A stretch of DNA of 12,175 bases from Actinomycetes bacterium (GCA_023392475.1 JAEVZA010000371.1:1-12175), one strand, 5' to 3'. Positions 1-6,881 are shown, numbered from the stretch's first letter. Notes: a model not told the origin generated them from the letters alone. Numbers and translations: made by a program.

Positions 1-1463
1 GGCGAGGGCGCCGCGTCGTCGACGAGCGAGCGGGCGGGCACCTGCGACAGGCGGCCGCCGCCGTCGCCCGGCTCGACGCGCACGACCGGGTGGCCGCCCT
101 GGAAGATCCAGGCGTCCATGATGCGGCGCACGGGCTCCCCGGTCGACGCCTCCAGCGCGTCCCAGAGATCGGTCGTCTCGGTGTTCCCGAGGGCGTGCCG
201 CCGCAGGTAGTCGCCGATGCCGGCCCGGAAGCGCTCGGCACCGAGGTACTGCTCGAGCATCCGCACCACCGCGGCGCCCTTCTCGTAGGTCAGGACGTCG
301 AACATCGCCTCGGCGTCCGCGGGGCTGTGCACCGGGAACTCGATCGGCCGGGTGGTGGACAGCGCGTCCGTGTCGAACGCCTGCGCCCGGGCGAGGCCGA
401 ACGACGTCCACGTGTCCCACTCGGGCCGGAAGGCGTCGCTCGCCGTGACCTCCATGAAGGTGGCGAACGCCTCGTTCAACCAGATGCCGTTCCACCAGCC
501 CATCGTGACGAGGTCGCCGAACCACATGTGGGCGAGCTCGTGGTTGATGACGTCGGCCACCCGCTGCAGCTCCTGCTGCGTGGCGTGCTCCGGGTCGACC
601 AGCAGCAGGACCTCGCGGAACGTGATGCACCCGAGGTTCTCCATCGCGCCGAACGCGAAGTCGGGCACGGCCACGAGGTCCACCTTGTCCCCGGGGTAGG
701 GCAGGCCGTAGTAGCCCTCGAGGAAGCGGATCCCCGCGTCGGCGACGTCGAGCGCGAAGTCCGTGAGGTGCGCGTTCCCGGGCGGGTGGACGATGCGCAG
801 CGGGATCGACCGCTCCATGCCCGCCACGGACCTCGGCGCCGTGGCCTCGAGCGGCCCGACGACGACGGCGATCAGGTAGGTCGACATCGCGATCGTGTCG
901 TCGAACCGGATCCGAGCGCGACCGCCGCCGAGGTCCGTGCGCTCCACCTCCGCGGCGTTGGAGACGGCGAGCAGGTCGTCGGCGACGTCGAGCGTGATGG
1001 CCACGACGGCCTTCATGTCGGGCTCGTCGAAGCACGGGAAGGCGCGGCGGGCGTGGGTGGACTCGAACTGCGTGACCGCGACCGCACGCTCGTCGCCGTC
1101 GACCGAGAACGTGGAGCGGTACAGCCCGACGAGCCCGTCGTCGAGCCGGCCGTCGAACTCCAGCCGGATCCGTGCGTCGCCCGCCGGCAGCCGGTCGCCG
1201 AGCTCCAGGTGGACGCGCTCGGTCGCCTCGTCGACCACGATCGCCGTCACGTCGACCGGCCCGTCTGCACCGGTGACCTCGGCCGAGGTCACGACCGGGC
1301 CCAGCAGGTTCATCGAGATCCGTGCGACCGGCTCGACCGCCTCCGCCGTGATCGTGACCTCGCCGCCGGCGGCGCCCGAACCGAGGTCGAGGTCGAGTCG
1401 GAGGTCGTAGCGCCGGGGGAGCACGGTCCTCGGCAGTCGGTACGGGTCGTCGGCGTCGGGCAC
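1..1463 (-). CDS. pepN: M1-family zinc aminopeptidase (aminopeptidase N-like), C-terminus cut by window edge
   Basis: Metallopeptidase that removes N-terminal residues from peptides, probably cytoplasmic since no signal peptide is visible. The minus strand encodes the first 487 residues of a family usually about 850 long, so the C-terminal helical domain lies outside. Seen directly: the substrate-binding GAMEN motif at residues 272-276 (context FAFGAMENLG), the zinc site HELAH at 308-312 (His308, Glu309, His312), the third ligand Glu331 in LNEAF with the family spacing of HEXXH-18 residues-E, and the catalytic Tyr393 in LTYEKG. The GTG start at 1463 is chosen because GGAG (1469-1472) lies 5 nt upstream and the product begins in the usual N-terminal beta-domain. 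It is divergent from the dienoyl-CoA isomerase gene. Family assignment is very secure; orthology to PepN itself is inferred. Confidence 0.95.
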   Translation of the reverse strand, partial: MPDADDPYRLPRTVLPRRYDLRLDLDLGSGAAGGEVTITAEAVEPVARISMNLLGPVVTSAEVTGADGPVDVTAIVVDEATERVHLELGDRLPAGDARIRLEFDGRLDDGLVGLYRSTFSVDGDERAVAVTQFESTHARRAFPCFDEPDMKAVVAITLDVADDLLAVSNAAEVERTDLGGGRARIRFDDTIAMSTYLIAVVVGPLEATAPRSVAGMERSIPLRIVHPPGNAHLTDFALDVADAGIRFLEGYYGLPYPGDKVDLVAVPDFAFGAMENLGCITFREVLLLVDPEHATQQELQRVADVINHELAHMWFGDLVTMGWWNGIWLNEAFATFMEVTASDAFRPEWDTWTSFGLARAQAFDTDALSTTRPIEFPVHSPADAEAMFDVLTYEKGAAVVRMLEQYLGAERFRAGIGDYLRRHALGNTETTDLWDALEASTGEPVRRIMDAWIFQGGHPVVRVEPGDGGGRLSQVPARSLVDDAAPS

Positions 1464-1507
1464 GCGCGCTCCAGTCGGTGGCGGTGGGGTGCGGAGGGTC
1501 CGGACCA

Positions 1508-1513
1508 AGGGTA
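1508..1513 (-). promoter_or_regulatory. candidate -10 element for the aminopeptidase gene
   Basis: The minus strand reads TACCCT (TANNNT type) about 44 nt before the GTG at 1463. This would give a leader of roughly 35-40 nt carrying the GGAG ribosome binding site. No clear -35 is visible. It overlaps the TACCGACGG element at 1512-1520. Weak support, from position and sequence only. Confidence 0.3.
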
Positions 1514-1535
1514 CCGACGGTCCCACCACGCGTTC

Positions 1536-1573
1536 TGACGATGATCCGCGCTGCTGGAGGGCGCGGATCGTCA
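1536..1573. repeat. interrupted inverted repeat in divergent intergenic region
   Basis: The left arm is TGACGAT (1536-1542), three extra bases GAT (1543-1545), then CCGCGC (1546-1551). The right arm is GCGCGG (1561-1566) plus ATCGTCA (1567-1573). The arms are complementary over 13 bp apart from the 3-nt insertion, with a 9-nt loop. Alternatively GATCCGCGC and GCGCGGATC pair as a perfect 9-bp stem. It lies between the divergent aminopeptidase and isomerase genes, where a terminator is not needed, so an operator or an mRNA leader structure is more likely. Function unknown. Confidence 0.45.
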
Positions 1574-1629
1574 TGGGAACGCGCGGGTGGCAGCGGGGTG
1601 GCGGCGGGGTGGCCGGGTGGCGGTGCGGG

Positions 1630-1635
1630 TACCGT
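1630..1635 (+). promoter_or_regulatory. candidate -10 of a leaderless promoter for the dienoyl-CoA isomerase
   Basis: TACCGT, a TANNNT hexamer, ends 7 nt before the GTG start at 1643. There is no Shine-Dalgarno sequence in between. Transcription starting about 7 nt downstream of the hexamer would begin at or next to the start codon, giving a leaderless mRNA. No -35 hexamer is recognisable. Confidence 0.5.
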
Positions 1636-1642
1636 CTCCGGT

Positions 1643-2485
1643 GTGCACGAGTGCTTCGACGTCACCATCGACGACCACGTCGCCCACCTCCAGCTGAAGC
1701 GGCCGGACGACCTGAACACGATGATCCCGAGCTTCTGGTCGGAGCTCCCCGAGATCGTGCGGGACATCGACGCCCGCGCCGCGGCACGGGTCATCGTCAT
1801 CTCGTCGACCGGTCGCCACTTCTCGGCCGGCATGGACCTCTCGGTGTTCACCGGTTCGTCCGCGCTGTCGCAGGGGGGCGGCGTCCAGGAGGAGGGCCGC
1901 CGCCGCGGCCACCTCTGGATGATGGTCCAGCACCTCCAGGACTCATTCACGGCGCTGGAGGCCGCGCGGGTGCCGGTGCTCGCCGCCGTGCAGGGCGGGT
2001 GCATCGGCGGCGCGGTCGACATGGTCTGCGCCGCGGACATGCGCTACTGCTCCGCCGACGCGTTCTTCTGCGTGCAGGAGATCAACATCGGGATGACGGC
2101 CGACGTCGGCACGCTCCAGCGGCTCCCGAAGATCATCCCCGACGGCGTCGCCCGGGAGCTCGCCTACACGGGTGACCGCATGCCGGCGCAGCGCGCCTAC
2201 GAGTGCGGCCTGGTCAACCAGGTGTTCGACGACCACGAGTCGCTGGTGGCCGGCACCCTCGACATCGCCGGGCGGATCGCCGCGCACTCGCCGCTCGCCA
2301 TCTGGGGGACCAAGGAGATGGTCAACTACACGCGGGACCACACGGTCGCGGACAGCCTCCGGTACATGGCCGGGTGGCAGGCCGGCATGTTCCAGCCGGG
2401 CGACATGGTGGAGGAGTTCGGCGCGAAGTCGGACAAGCGCAGCCCGGAGTTCGAGGGGCTGCCCACTCGCCCCGGCGACCTCTGA
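1643..2485 (+). CDS. delta(3,5)-delta(2,4)-dienoyl-CoA isomerase-like crotonase
   Basis: Crotonase-fold enzyme predicted to convert 3,5-dienoyl-CoA to 2,4-dienoyl-CoA, a step in beta-oxidation of odd-position unsaturated fatty acids. The 280-aa product has the CoA-binding/oxyanion segments HFSAGMDLS (59-67) and VQGGCIGGAVD (116-126). Asp126, Glu146 and Asp154 have the same 20- and 8-residue spacing as the Asp176/Glu196/Asp204 active-site triad of mammalian ECH1. The segment ADVGTLQRLPK (153-163) is close to ECH1 as I remember it, as is a C-terminal TKEMVNYTRDH-type segment. GTG 1643 is chosen because the homologous region begins there; an upstream extension to 1478 reads as low-complexity Gly/Arg sequence and looks non-coding. 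It probably heads an operon with the RDD gene 16 nt downstream. Other crotonase activities are possible, but the residue pattern favours the isomerase. Confidence 0.88.
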   Translation: MHECFDVTIDDHVAHLQLKRPDDLNTMIPSFWSELPEIVRDIDARAAARVIVISSTGRHFSAGMDLSVFTGSSALSQGGGVQEEGRRRGHLWMMVQHLQDSFTALEAARVPVLAAVQGGCIGGAVDMVCAADMRYCSADAFFCVQEINIGMTADVGTLQRLPKIIPDGVARELAYTGDRMPAQRAYECGLVNQVFDDHESLVAGTLDIAGRIAAHSPLAIWGTKEMVNYTRDHTVADSLRYMAGWQAGMFQPGDMVEEFGAKSDKRSPEFEGLPTRPGDL

Positions 2486-2501
2486 CGGAGCCGGCGCAGG
2501 C

Positions 2502-3482
2502 GTGCAGTGGTGCGATGAGTGCGGGCTCGAGCACGAGGACTGGGCGACCGCCTGCGCGCACTGCGGCGGTGAGCTCCGACCGGAGCCGCCCGAGCCGGAG
2601 CCGGAGCCCGACCACGGGACCGTCGACCTGGACGTGTCCGGCCTCTCGGGCGCGCAGCTCAACCACCTCGACCTGCTGCTGACCGCCGCCGGCATCCCGT
2701 GGTTCACGGGTCGGGGCACCCGCACCGTGCCGTCGTCGCGCGCCGACGAGGTGCTCGAGCTCGCCGAGCTCGCGTCCGAACCGGACGGCTCGGTGGTCCC
2801 GGTCGAGGCGCCGGATCCCGCCGACCGGAGCCCCCGTGAGCGCCTCGCGGACGCCACCGCTCAGCTCCGGGGCGATCTCCCGGGGCCACCGACCGTGGGT
2901 GTGGAGTCGGACGGGTCGACGGTCCGCCTCGAGGTCGCGGGCACGTGGATGCGGGTGTGGGCCGACGTCGTCAACTACTACCTGCTCGGCTGCTCGATCT
3001 CGATCGTCGTGGCGCCGCTGCGGGCGATCTGGGGTCCGATCGGCGGCAGTGCGCAGGTCCTGCTCTACATCGGGCTCGGCATCGGCCTGATCGCCAAGTG
3101 GGGCGTCGACCTCGGGAAGCTCCTGTGCCGCGTGCAGGTCGTCGACCACGACGGCTTGCCGCCCGGGCTCGCCCGCTCGCTCCGGCGCGGGTTGGTGGTG
3201 TGGGGCCCGGCCCTCCTGTTCGCGCTGGTGGAGTGGTTCGTCATCTCGATCGGCCAGGTTCCCGACGACGGCTCGTCGGCACCCATCTCGCTGTGGATCG
3301 GAGCGATCCTGGTCGGGCTGGTGTGGCCGGTCGCGCTGATCGGATCCATCGCCACCGACCCCCTCCGTCGTGGCTGGCACGACCGCCTGGCAGGGACCTG
3401 GGTGATCCGGACCTCCGAGGTCGCCCGCCTGGACGTGCTGCGCATGGCAGGGCGCCGGGAGGTCGTGGAGCCGTCGCCGTGA
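2502..3482 (+). CDS. zinc-ribbon and RDD-domain membrane protein
   Basis: A 326-aa membrane protein of unknown function. Residues 4-21 form a CxxC...CxxC zinc ribbon (Cys4, Cys7, Cys18, Cys21), followed by a Pro/Glu-rich linker (about 26-37). A small domain at about 45-92 (NHLDLLLTAAGIPW...) resembles DUF2007-like signal-transducing modules, but only weakly. An RDD domain runs from about 147 to 303, with Arg151/Asp155 in the first membrane helix (MRVWADVVNYYLL), LGKLLCRVQVVDHDG (204-218) and the closing HDRLAGTWVI (293-302). Four hydrophobic segments are visible near 153-172, 184-199, 229-250 and 262-282. The GTG start (2502) is 16 nt past the isomerase stop, with GGAG at 2487-2490, so the two are probably co-transcribed. 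The C-terminus may be frameshifted (see 3481-3567). RDD proteins vary widely in role; no substrate is inferred. Confidence 0.8.
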   Translation: MQWCDECGLEHEDWATACAHCGGELRPEPPEPEPEPDHGTVDLDVSGLSGAQLNHLDLLLTAAGIPWFTGRGTRTVPSSRADEVLELAELASEPDGSVVPVEAPDPADRSPRERLADATAQLRGDLPGPPTVGVESDGSTVRLEVAGTWMRVWADVVNYYLLGCSISIVVAPLRAIWGPIGGSAQVLLYIGLGIGLIAKWGVDLGKLLCRVQVVDHDGLPPGLARSLRRGLVVWGPALLFALVEWFVISIGQVPDDGSSAPISLWIGAILVGLVWPVALIGSIATDPLRRGWHDRLAGTWVIRTSEVARLDVLRMAGRREVVEPSP

Positions 3483-3567
3483 TCGGGCGCTGGACAGCCC
3501 GGAGACCCAGGACCTGCGGGTCACCGTCGAGCTGGCCCGGCTGCTCGCGGCCCGCGTCGGGAGGTGA
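3481..3567 (+). other. coding-like tail in another frame, possible frameshifted extension of the RDD gene
   Basis: Just past the RDD stop, the frame starting at 3481 reads DRALDSPETQDLRV then TVELARLLAARVGR and stops at 3565-3567. In 28 codons, 27 end in G or C, and the composition is protein-like (an amphipathic helix). No ATG, GTG or TTG opens this frame after its last stop at 3403-3405. Ignoring one base near 3480 would join it smoothly to the RDD product (VVEPSP-DRALDSPETQ). It ends 12 bases before the convergent crotonase stop, as a real gene end would. It could be a point frameshift, a sequencing error, a decayed gene or chance. Confidence 0.35.
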
Positions 3568-3579
3568 CGCCCCCCGGGT

Positions 3580-4383
3580 TCAGAGCTGGGTGCGGCCGCG
3601 CTCGGTGACGGCCCGGCGGCGCGCCTCGAGGTCGGCGCCCGCGCCCGACGCCGACCGGTTCGCCAGCCAGGCCCGGCTGTGGCGCTGCTCGATCGCGAAC
3701 GCCTCGGCCCCGTCGACGAGGGAGCCCGCCTGGTAGGTGGCGAGGATCTGGCGGACGCCGCTGCGGTCGTTGCCCGCGATGTCCGCGGCGAGCCGGCGTG
3801 CGGCGGGCAGCAGCTCCTCGTGGGGCACGACGTGGTTGACCAGGCCCCAGTCGTAGGCGGTCGCCGCGTCGAGGAAGTTGCCGGTCGCCGAGAGCTCGCG
3901 GGCGCGGCGGATGCCCACCGCCTGGGGCAGCAGGACGGTGAGGCCCCACCCCGGCATGATGCCGACGCGTGCGTGGGTGTCCGCGAAGCGGCCGTGCTCG
4001 GAGGCGATCAGGAAGTCGCACGCCAGCGCGAGCTCGAACCCACCCGTGATGGCCACGCCGTTGATCGCACCGATCACCGGCTTGGACATGGCGGGGAACG
4101 GGCGGCCGAGCCCGACCTCGTCGTCGCCCCCGCCGGACAGCGAGCCGGGCTGCCGGGCGAGCTCCTTCAGGTCGAGTCCGGCGCAGAACGCGGGATCCGC
4201 GCCGGTGAGGACGATCGCGGCGACGGCGTCGTCGCCGTCGAGGGCGCGCATGGCGTCGTGGAGCGTCCGGCGCAGCGCCGCGTCGAGTGCGTTGCGGGCC
4301 TGCGGCCGGTCGAGCGTGACGACGGCGTACCCGTCGTCGAGCTCCACGCGGAGCACCTCGTCGTCCCGGTCGGTCGCGCCCAC
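3580..4383 (-). CDS. enoyl-CoA hydratase/isomerase (crotonase) family protein with atypical active site
   Basis: A 267-aa crotonase-fold protein acting on acyl-CoA thioesters, probably in fatty-acid or related acyl-CoA degradation. Visible: DRPQARNALD (25-34), the oxyanion segment AFCAGLDLKEL (65-75), the second oxyanion/CoA loop NGVAITGGFELALACD (108-123) and FADTHARVGIMPGWGL (133-148). Glu117 matches Glu144 of crotonase, but the position of the second catalytic glutamate (Glu164) is His137, so normal hydration of enoyl-CoA is doubtful. This FADTHARVG variant is, as I recall, common in actinobacterial EchA proteins. The GTG start at 4383 has AGGTGA 4 nt upstream, inside which lies the TGA of the preceding gene (4388-4390). 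Translation is therefore probably coupled to that gene. Confidence 0.88.
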   Translation of the reverse strand: MGATDRDDEVLRVELDDGYAVVTLDRPQARNALDAALRRTLHDAMRALDGDDAVAAIVLTGADPAFCAGLDLKELARQPGSLSGGGDDEVGLGRPFPAMSKPVIGAINGVAITGGFELALACDFLIASEHGRFADTHARVGIMPGWGLTVLLPQAVGIRRARELSATGNFLDAATAYDWGLVNHVVPHEELLPAARRLAADIAGNDRSGVRQILATYQAGSLVDGAEAFAIEQRHSRAWLANRSASGAGADLEARRRAVTERGRTQL

Positions 4384-4387
4384 GGCG

Positions 4388-5002
4388 TCACCTGCCCTCG
4401 TCGTCGTCCTTCTCGAGCGGGGGCAGGAACTCGAAGTTGAGGTCGCCGAGCCGCACCAGCGTCGAGGAGATCCAGCCGCCCATGGCGCTGAAGTGGTCGT
4501 CGAGCGTGGAGCCGTCGGCGAGGGTGCCCTCGTCGAGCTCGTAGCTCCCCTCGTAGCTGATCTCGATCGCATGCTCGGTCTCGGTCAGGTCCTCGTTCGA
4601 GACCGCCTCGACCGTCGGGCCGGACCGGTGCAGGCGCTCGCCGCCGATCGCCGGGCTCTCCGGGGGCAGCGCGTCGAGCACCCGGCGGGGATCGGGCGGG
4701 GCGCTGAGGCGTTGGATGCGCAGCACCACCTCGATGTCGATCCGGGGCAGCTCCGGGAGCTCCTCCTCGATGTACCAGGAGCGGTACGCCGCCTGGGACC
4801 AGGTGGGCCACTCGAGGGTGAGGTCGGCCCGCACCCGGGGCGGCAGCCCCTCGCCGGGGAGCCCGTAGCTGGTCTCCCAGGTGAGGTCGCCGAGCAGGAC
4901 GTCCGACTGGAACCGCTCCTCGAAGGCCTGTCGCTCGAGGAGCGCCTTCTCGAGGGCGTCCCGGAGCGCACCGATCGCATCGGTGAAGACGTGGTCCAGC
5001 AT
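4388..5002 (-). CDS. hypothetical protein coupled to a crotonase gene
   Basis: A 204-aa protein I do not recognise. It has no cysteine, signal peptide or obvious membrane helix. It starts with a helical segment (about residues 5-32: DAIGALRDALEKALLERQAF), followed by alternating hydrophobic stretches that suggest beta-strands (RVRADLTLEW, RIDIEVVLRIQRL, HAIEISYEGSYEL), and ends in an acidic tail (EKDDDEGR). A Trp/Tyr-rich patch (LEWPTWSQAAYRSWYIEEE) may be a functional surface. Start ATG 5002 is preceded by TAGATT but no ribosome binding site. Its stop is embedded in the ribosome binding site of the downstream crotonase, with only 4 nt between the genes. Context suggests a role tied to that acyl-CoA enzyme, but the function is unknown. 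The G/C-biased third positions and tight junctions support it as a real gene. Confidence 0.8.
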   Translation of the reverse strand: MLDHVFTDAIGALRDALEKALLERQAFEERFQSDVLLGDLTWETSYGLPGEGLPPRVRADLTLEWPTWSQAAYRSWYIEEELPELPRIDIEVVLRIQRLSAPPDPRRVLDALPPESPAIGGERLHRSGPTVEAVSNEDLTETEHAIEISYEGSYELDEGTLADGSTLDDHFSAMGGWISSTLVRLGDLNFEFLPPLEKDDDEGR

Positions 5003-5011
5003 CCGCGGCCG

Positions 5012-5017
5012 AATCTA
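5012..5017 (-). promoter_or_regulatory. candidate -10 of near-leaderless promoter for the hypothetical gene at 5002
   Basis: The minus strand reads TAGATT (TANNNT), ending 9 nt before ATG 5002. No Shine-Dalgarno sequence is present. It would let the hypothetical gene and crotonase be transcribed separately from the acyl-CoA dehydrogenase, whose stop lies 67 nt upstream. Confidence 0.5.
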
Positions 5018-5069
5018 CCGGGTGGCCACGGGGGCGGCGCCCGCCGGAGCGGGGTGGCCCGTCACGGGG

Positions 5070-6869
5070 TCAGACGCTGGCGAGGCCGTCGGCGTCGACG
5101 TCGTACAGCACGCCCGCACCGGCGGTGACGGCCCCGATCAGGCCGGCCACCTTGGGCAGGTGGTGCTCGGCGAAGAACCGGGCCGTCGTGACCTTGGCCG
5201 AGAGGTAGGTCGTGTCGGAGCTGCCGGCGTCGAGCTCGTCCTTCGCCGCGAGCGCGAGCCGGGCCGAGAGCCAGCCGCCGGTCACGAGGCCGAACATCTC
5301 GAGGTAGGGCGTGGCGCCGGCGAGGGCCTCCCGCGGGTCGGTCAGGCCGTTGGCGATGACCCAGTCGGTCGCCTCCGAGAGCGCGTCGACCGCGGCCGCG
5401 AGGTTCGTGCGGATGGCCGCGAAGTCGTCGCCTGCGGCCGCGAGGTCGCCGTCGAGGTCGCGGATGCGCTGGAGGTGCTCCGCCACGACGCCGCCCATGC
5501 GGAGGCCGAGCTTGCGGCCGACGAGGTCCATGGCCTGGATCCCGTTCGTGCCCTCGTAGATCGGCGCGATGCGCATGTCCCGGAAGTGCTGGGCGACGCC
5601 CGTCTCCTCCACGTAGCCCATGCCACCGAAGACCTGGACGGCGGTGGAGGTGACCTCCATGCCGACGTCGGTGCACCAGGCCTTCGTCACGGGCGTGAGC
5701 AGCTCGGCGATCTCGTTCCAGTGCTCGGCCTCGTCGCCCTCCAGGGCGCGCGAGAGGTCGATCGCCGCGGCGTTGTAGACGACGAGCGCCCGCATCGCCT
5801 CGACGTGGCTCCGCATGAACAGCAGCATCCGGCGCACGTCGGGGTGTCGGATGATCAGCGCGGCCTCCTTGGACCCGCCGCCGATCTCCTTGCCCTGGCG
5901 ACGCTCCTGGGCGTAGGCGAGGGCCTTCTGGTAGGCGGCGTCGCCGAGGGCCACGCCCTGGATGCCGACCGCGATGCGGGCCGAGTTCATCATCGTGAAC
6001 ATCGCCCGCATGCCCTGGTGCTCCTCGCCGACGAGGTAGCCGATCGCCCCGCCGTCGTCGCCGTAGCTCATGACGCAGGTGGGCGACGCGTGGATGCCCA
6101 TCTTGTGCTCGATCGACACGCACCGGACGTCGTTGCGCTCGCCGGGGGTGCCGTCCTCCCGCACGAGGAACTTGGGCACGAGGAAGAGCGAGATGCCCTT
6201 GGTGCCGGCCGGCGCCTCGGGCAGGCGGGCGAGGACGAGGTGGATGATGTTCTCCGCCATGTCGTGCTCGCCGAACGAGATGAAGATCTTCGTGCCGGTG
6301 ATCTCGTACGTGCCGTCGCCCTGCGGGACGGCCTTGGTGGTGCACAGCCCGACGTCGGAGCCGGCCTGCGGCTCGGTCAGGTTCATCGTGCCGGTCCACT
6401 CGCCGGTCACGAGGCGCCGCAGGTACACCTCCTTCTGCTCCTCGGTGCCCCAGACCTGCAGGCACTCGATGGCGCCGGCCGTGAGGCCGGGGGCCATCGT
6501 GAGCGCCCCGTTGGCCGCCGTCTCGAACTCCTGCGCGATCGCGGCCACGGCCTCGGGGAACCCGGCGCCGCCGTACTCGACCTCGGCGTTCAGTCCCTGC
6601 CAACCGGCCTCGACGAACTTCGCGTATGCCTCCTTGAACTCCGCCGGGACCTCGACGCCCTCGGGCGTCCAGGTCAGGCCGGTGCGGTCGCCGATGACGT
6701 TCGACGGGGCGAACACCTCCTGCATGAACCGGCCCTGCTCCTCGACCACCGCCGCCACGGACTCGGGATCGGCGTGGCCGTAGCGGTCGGTCTTCGACAG
6801 GTCCTCGATCATGCCGATGTGGCGGAGGGTGAAGAGGGCGTCCTTGACGGGGGCTCGGTAGTCGGCCAT
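5070..6869 (-). CDS. acyl-CoA dehydrogenase, long form with N- and C-terminal extension domains (DmdC/FadE type)
   Basis: FAD-dependent alpha,beta-dehydrogenation of acyl-CoA, the first step of beta-oxidation, passing electrons to ETF; expected to be cytoplasmic. The 599-aa length fits the roughly 600-aa subgroup rather than the 380-aa classic type. Seen: an N-terminal MADYRAPVKDALFTLRHI extension typical of this subgroup, signature 1 LTEPQAGSD (164-172), the substrate/FAD segment GTKIFISFGEHD, signature 2 QVFGGMGYVEETG, and the catalytic base Glu439 in IYEGTNGIQ. About 130 further residues (roughly 470-599) form the extra C-terminal helical domain. ATG 6869 matches the conserved N-terminus exactly. 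The chain length and specificity cannot be read from sequence; 3-methylmercaptopropionyl-CoA dehydrogenase (DmdC) belongs to the same subgroup, so fatty acyl substrates are likely but not proven. A palindrome overlaps its promoter. Confidence 0.95.
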   Translation of the reverse strand: MADYRAPVKDALFTLRHIGMIEDLSKTDRYGHADPESVAAVVEEQGRFMQEVFAPSNVIGDRTGLTWTPEGVEVPAEFKEAYAKFVEAGWQGLNAEVEYGGAGFPEAVAAIAQEFETAANGALTMAPGLTAGAIECLQVWGTEEQKEVYLRRLVTGEWTGTMNLTEPQAGSDVGLCTTKAVPQGDGTYEITGTKIFISFGEHDMAENIIHLVLARLPEAPAGTKGISLFLVPKFLVREDGTPGERNDVRCVSIEHKMGIHASPTCVMSYGDDGGAIGYLVGEEHQGMRAMFTMMNSARIAVGIQGVALGDAAYQKALAYAQERRQGKEIGGGSKEAALIIRHPDVRRMLLFMRSHVEAMRALVVYNAAAIDLSRALEGDEAEHWNEIAELLTPVTKAWCTDVGMEVTSTAVQVFGGMGYVEETGVAQHFRDMRIAPIYEGTNGIQAMDLVGRKLGLRMGGVVAEHLQRIRDLDGDLAAAGDDFAAIRTNLAAAVDALSEATDWVIANGLTDPREALAGATPYLEMFGLVTGGWLSARLALAAKDELDAGSSDTTYLSAKVTTARFFAEHHLPKVAGLIGAVTAGAGVLYDVDADGLASV

Positions 6870-6875
6870 CCGGAC

Positions 6876-6881
6876 ATGTTA
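6876..6881 (-). promoter_or_regulatory. candidate -10 of leaderless promoter for the acyl-CoA dehydrogenase
   Basis: The minus strand reads TAACAT (TANNNT), ending 6 nt before ATG 6869, with no Shine-Dalgarno sequence. It overlaps the palindrome at 6878-6893, so a bound repressor would block RNA polymerase here. Confidence 0.55.

Noticed and set aside
90..1538. Long plus-strand open frame opposite the aminopeptidase
   Set aside because: The minus strand carries GAMEN, HELAH, NEAF and the catalytic Tyr in one continuous frame. The plus-strand reading has no recognisable motif.
1587..1625. Repeated GGTGGC-type units
   Set aside because: Several imperfect GGTGGC/GGGGTGGC copies occur, but they are short and irregular in a G-rich intergenic stretch. 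They look like simple-sequence drift rather than a functional repeat.
1478..1642. Upstream in-frame extension of the dienoyl-CoA isomerase from ATG 1478
   Set aside because: The extension is Gly/Arg/Trp-rich low-complexity sequence with an inverted repeat, unlike crotonase N-termini. GTG 1643 aligns with the family start and has TACCGT 7 nt upstream.
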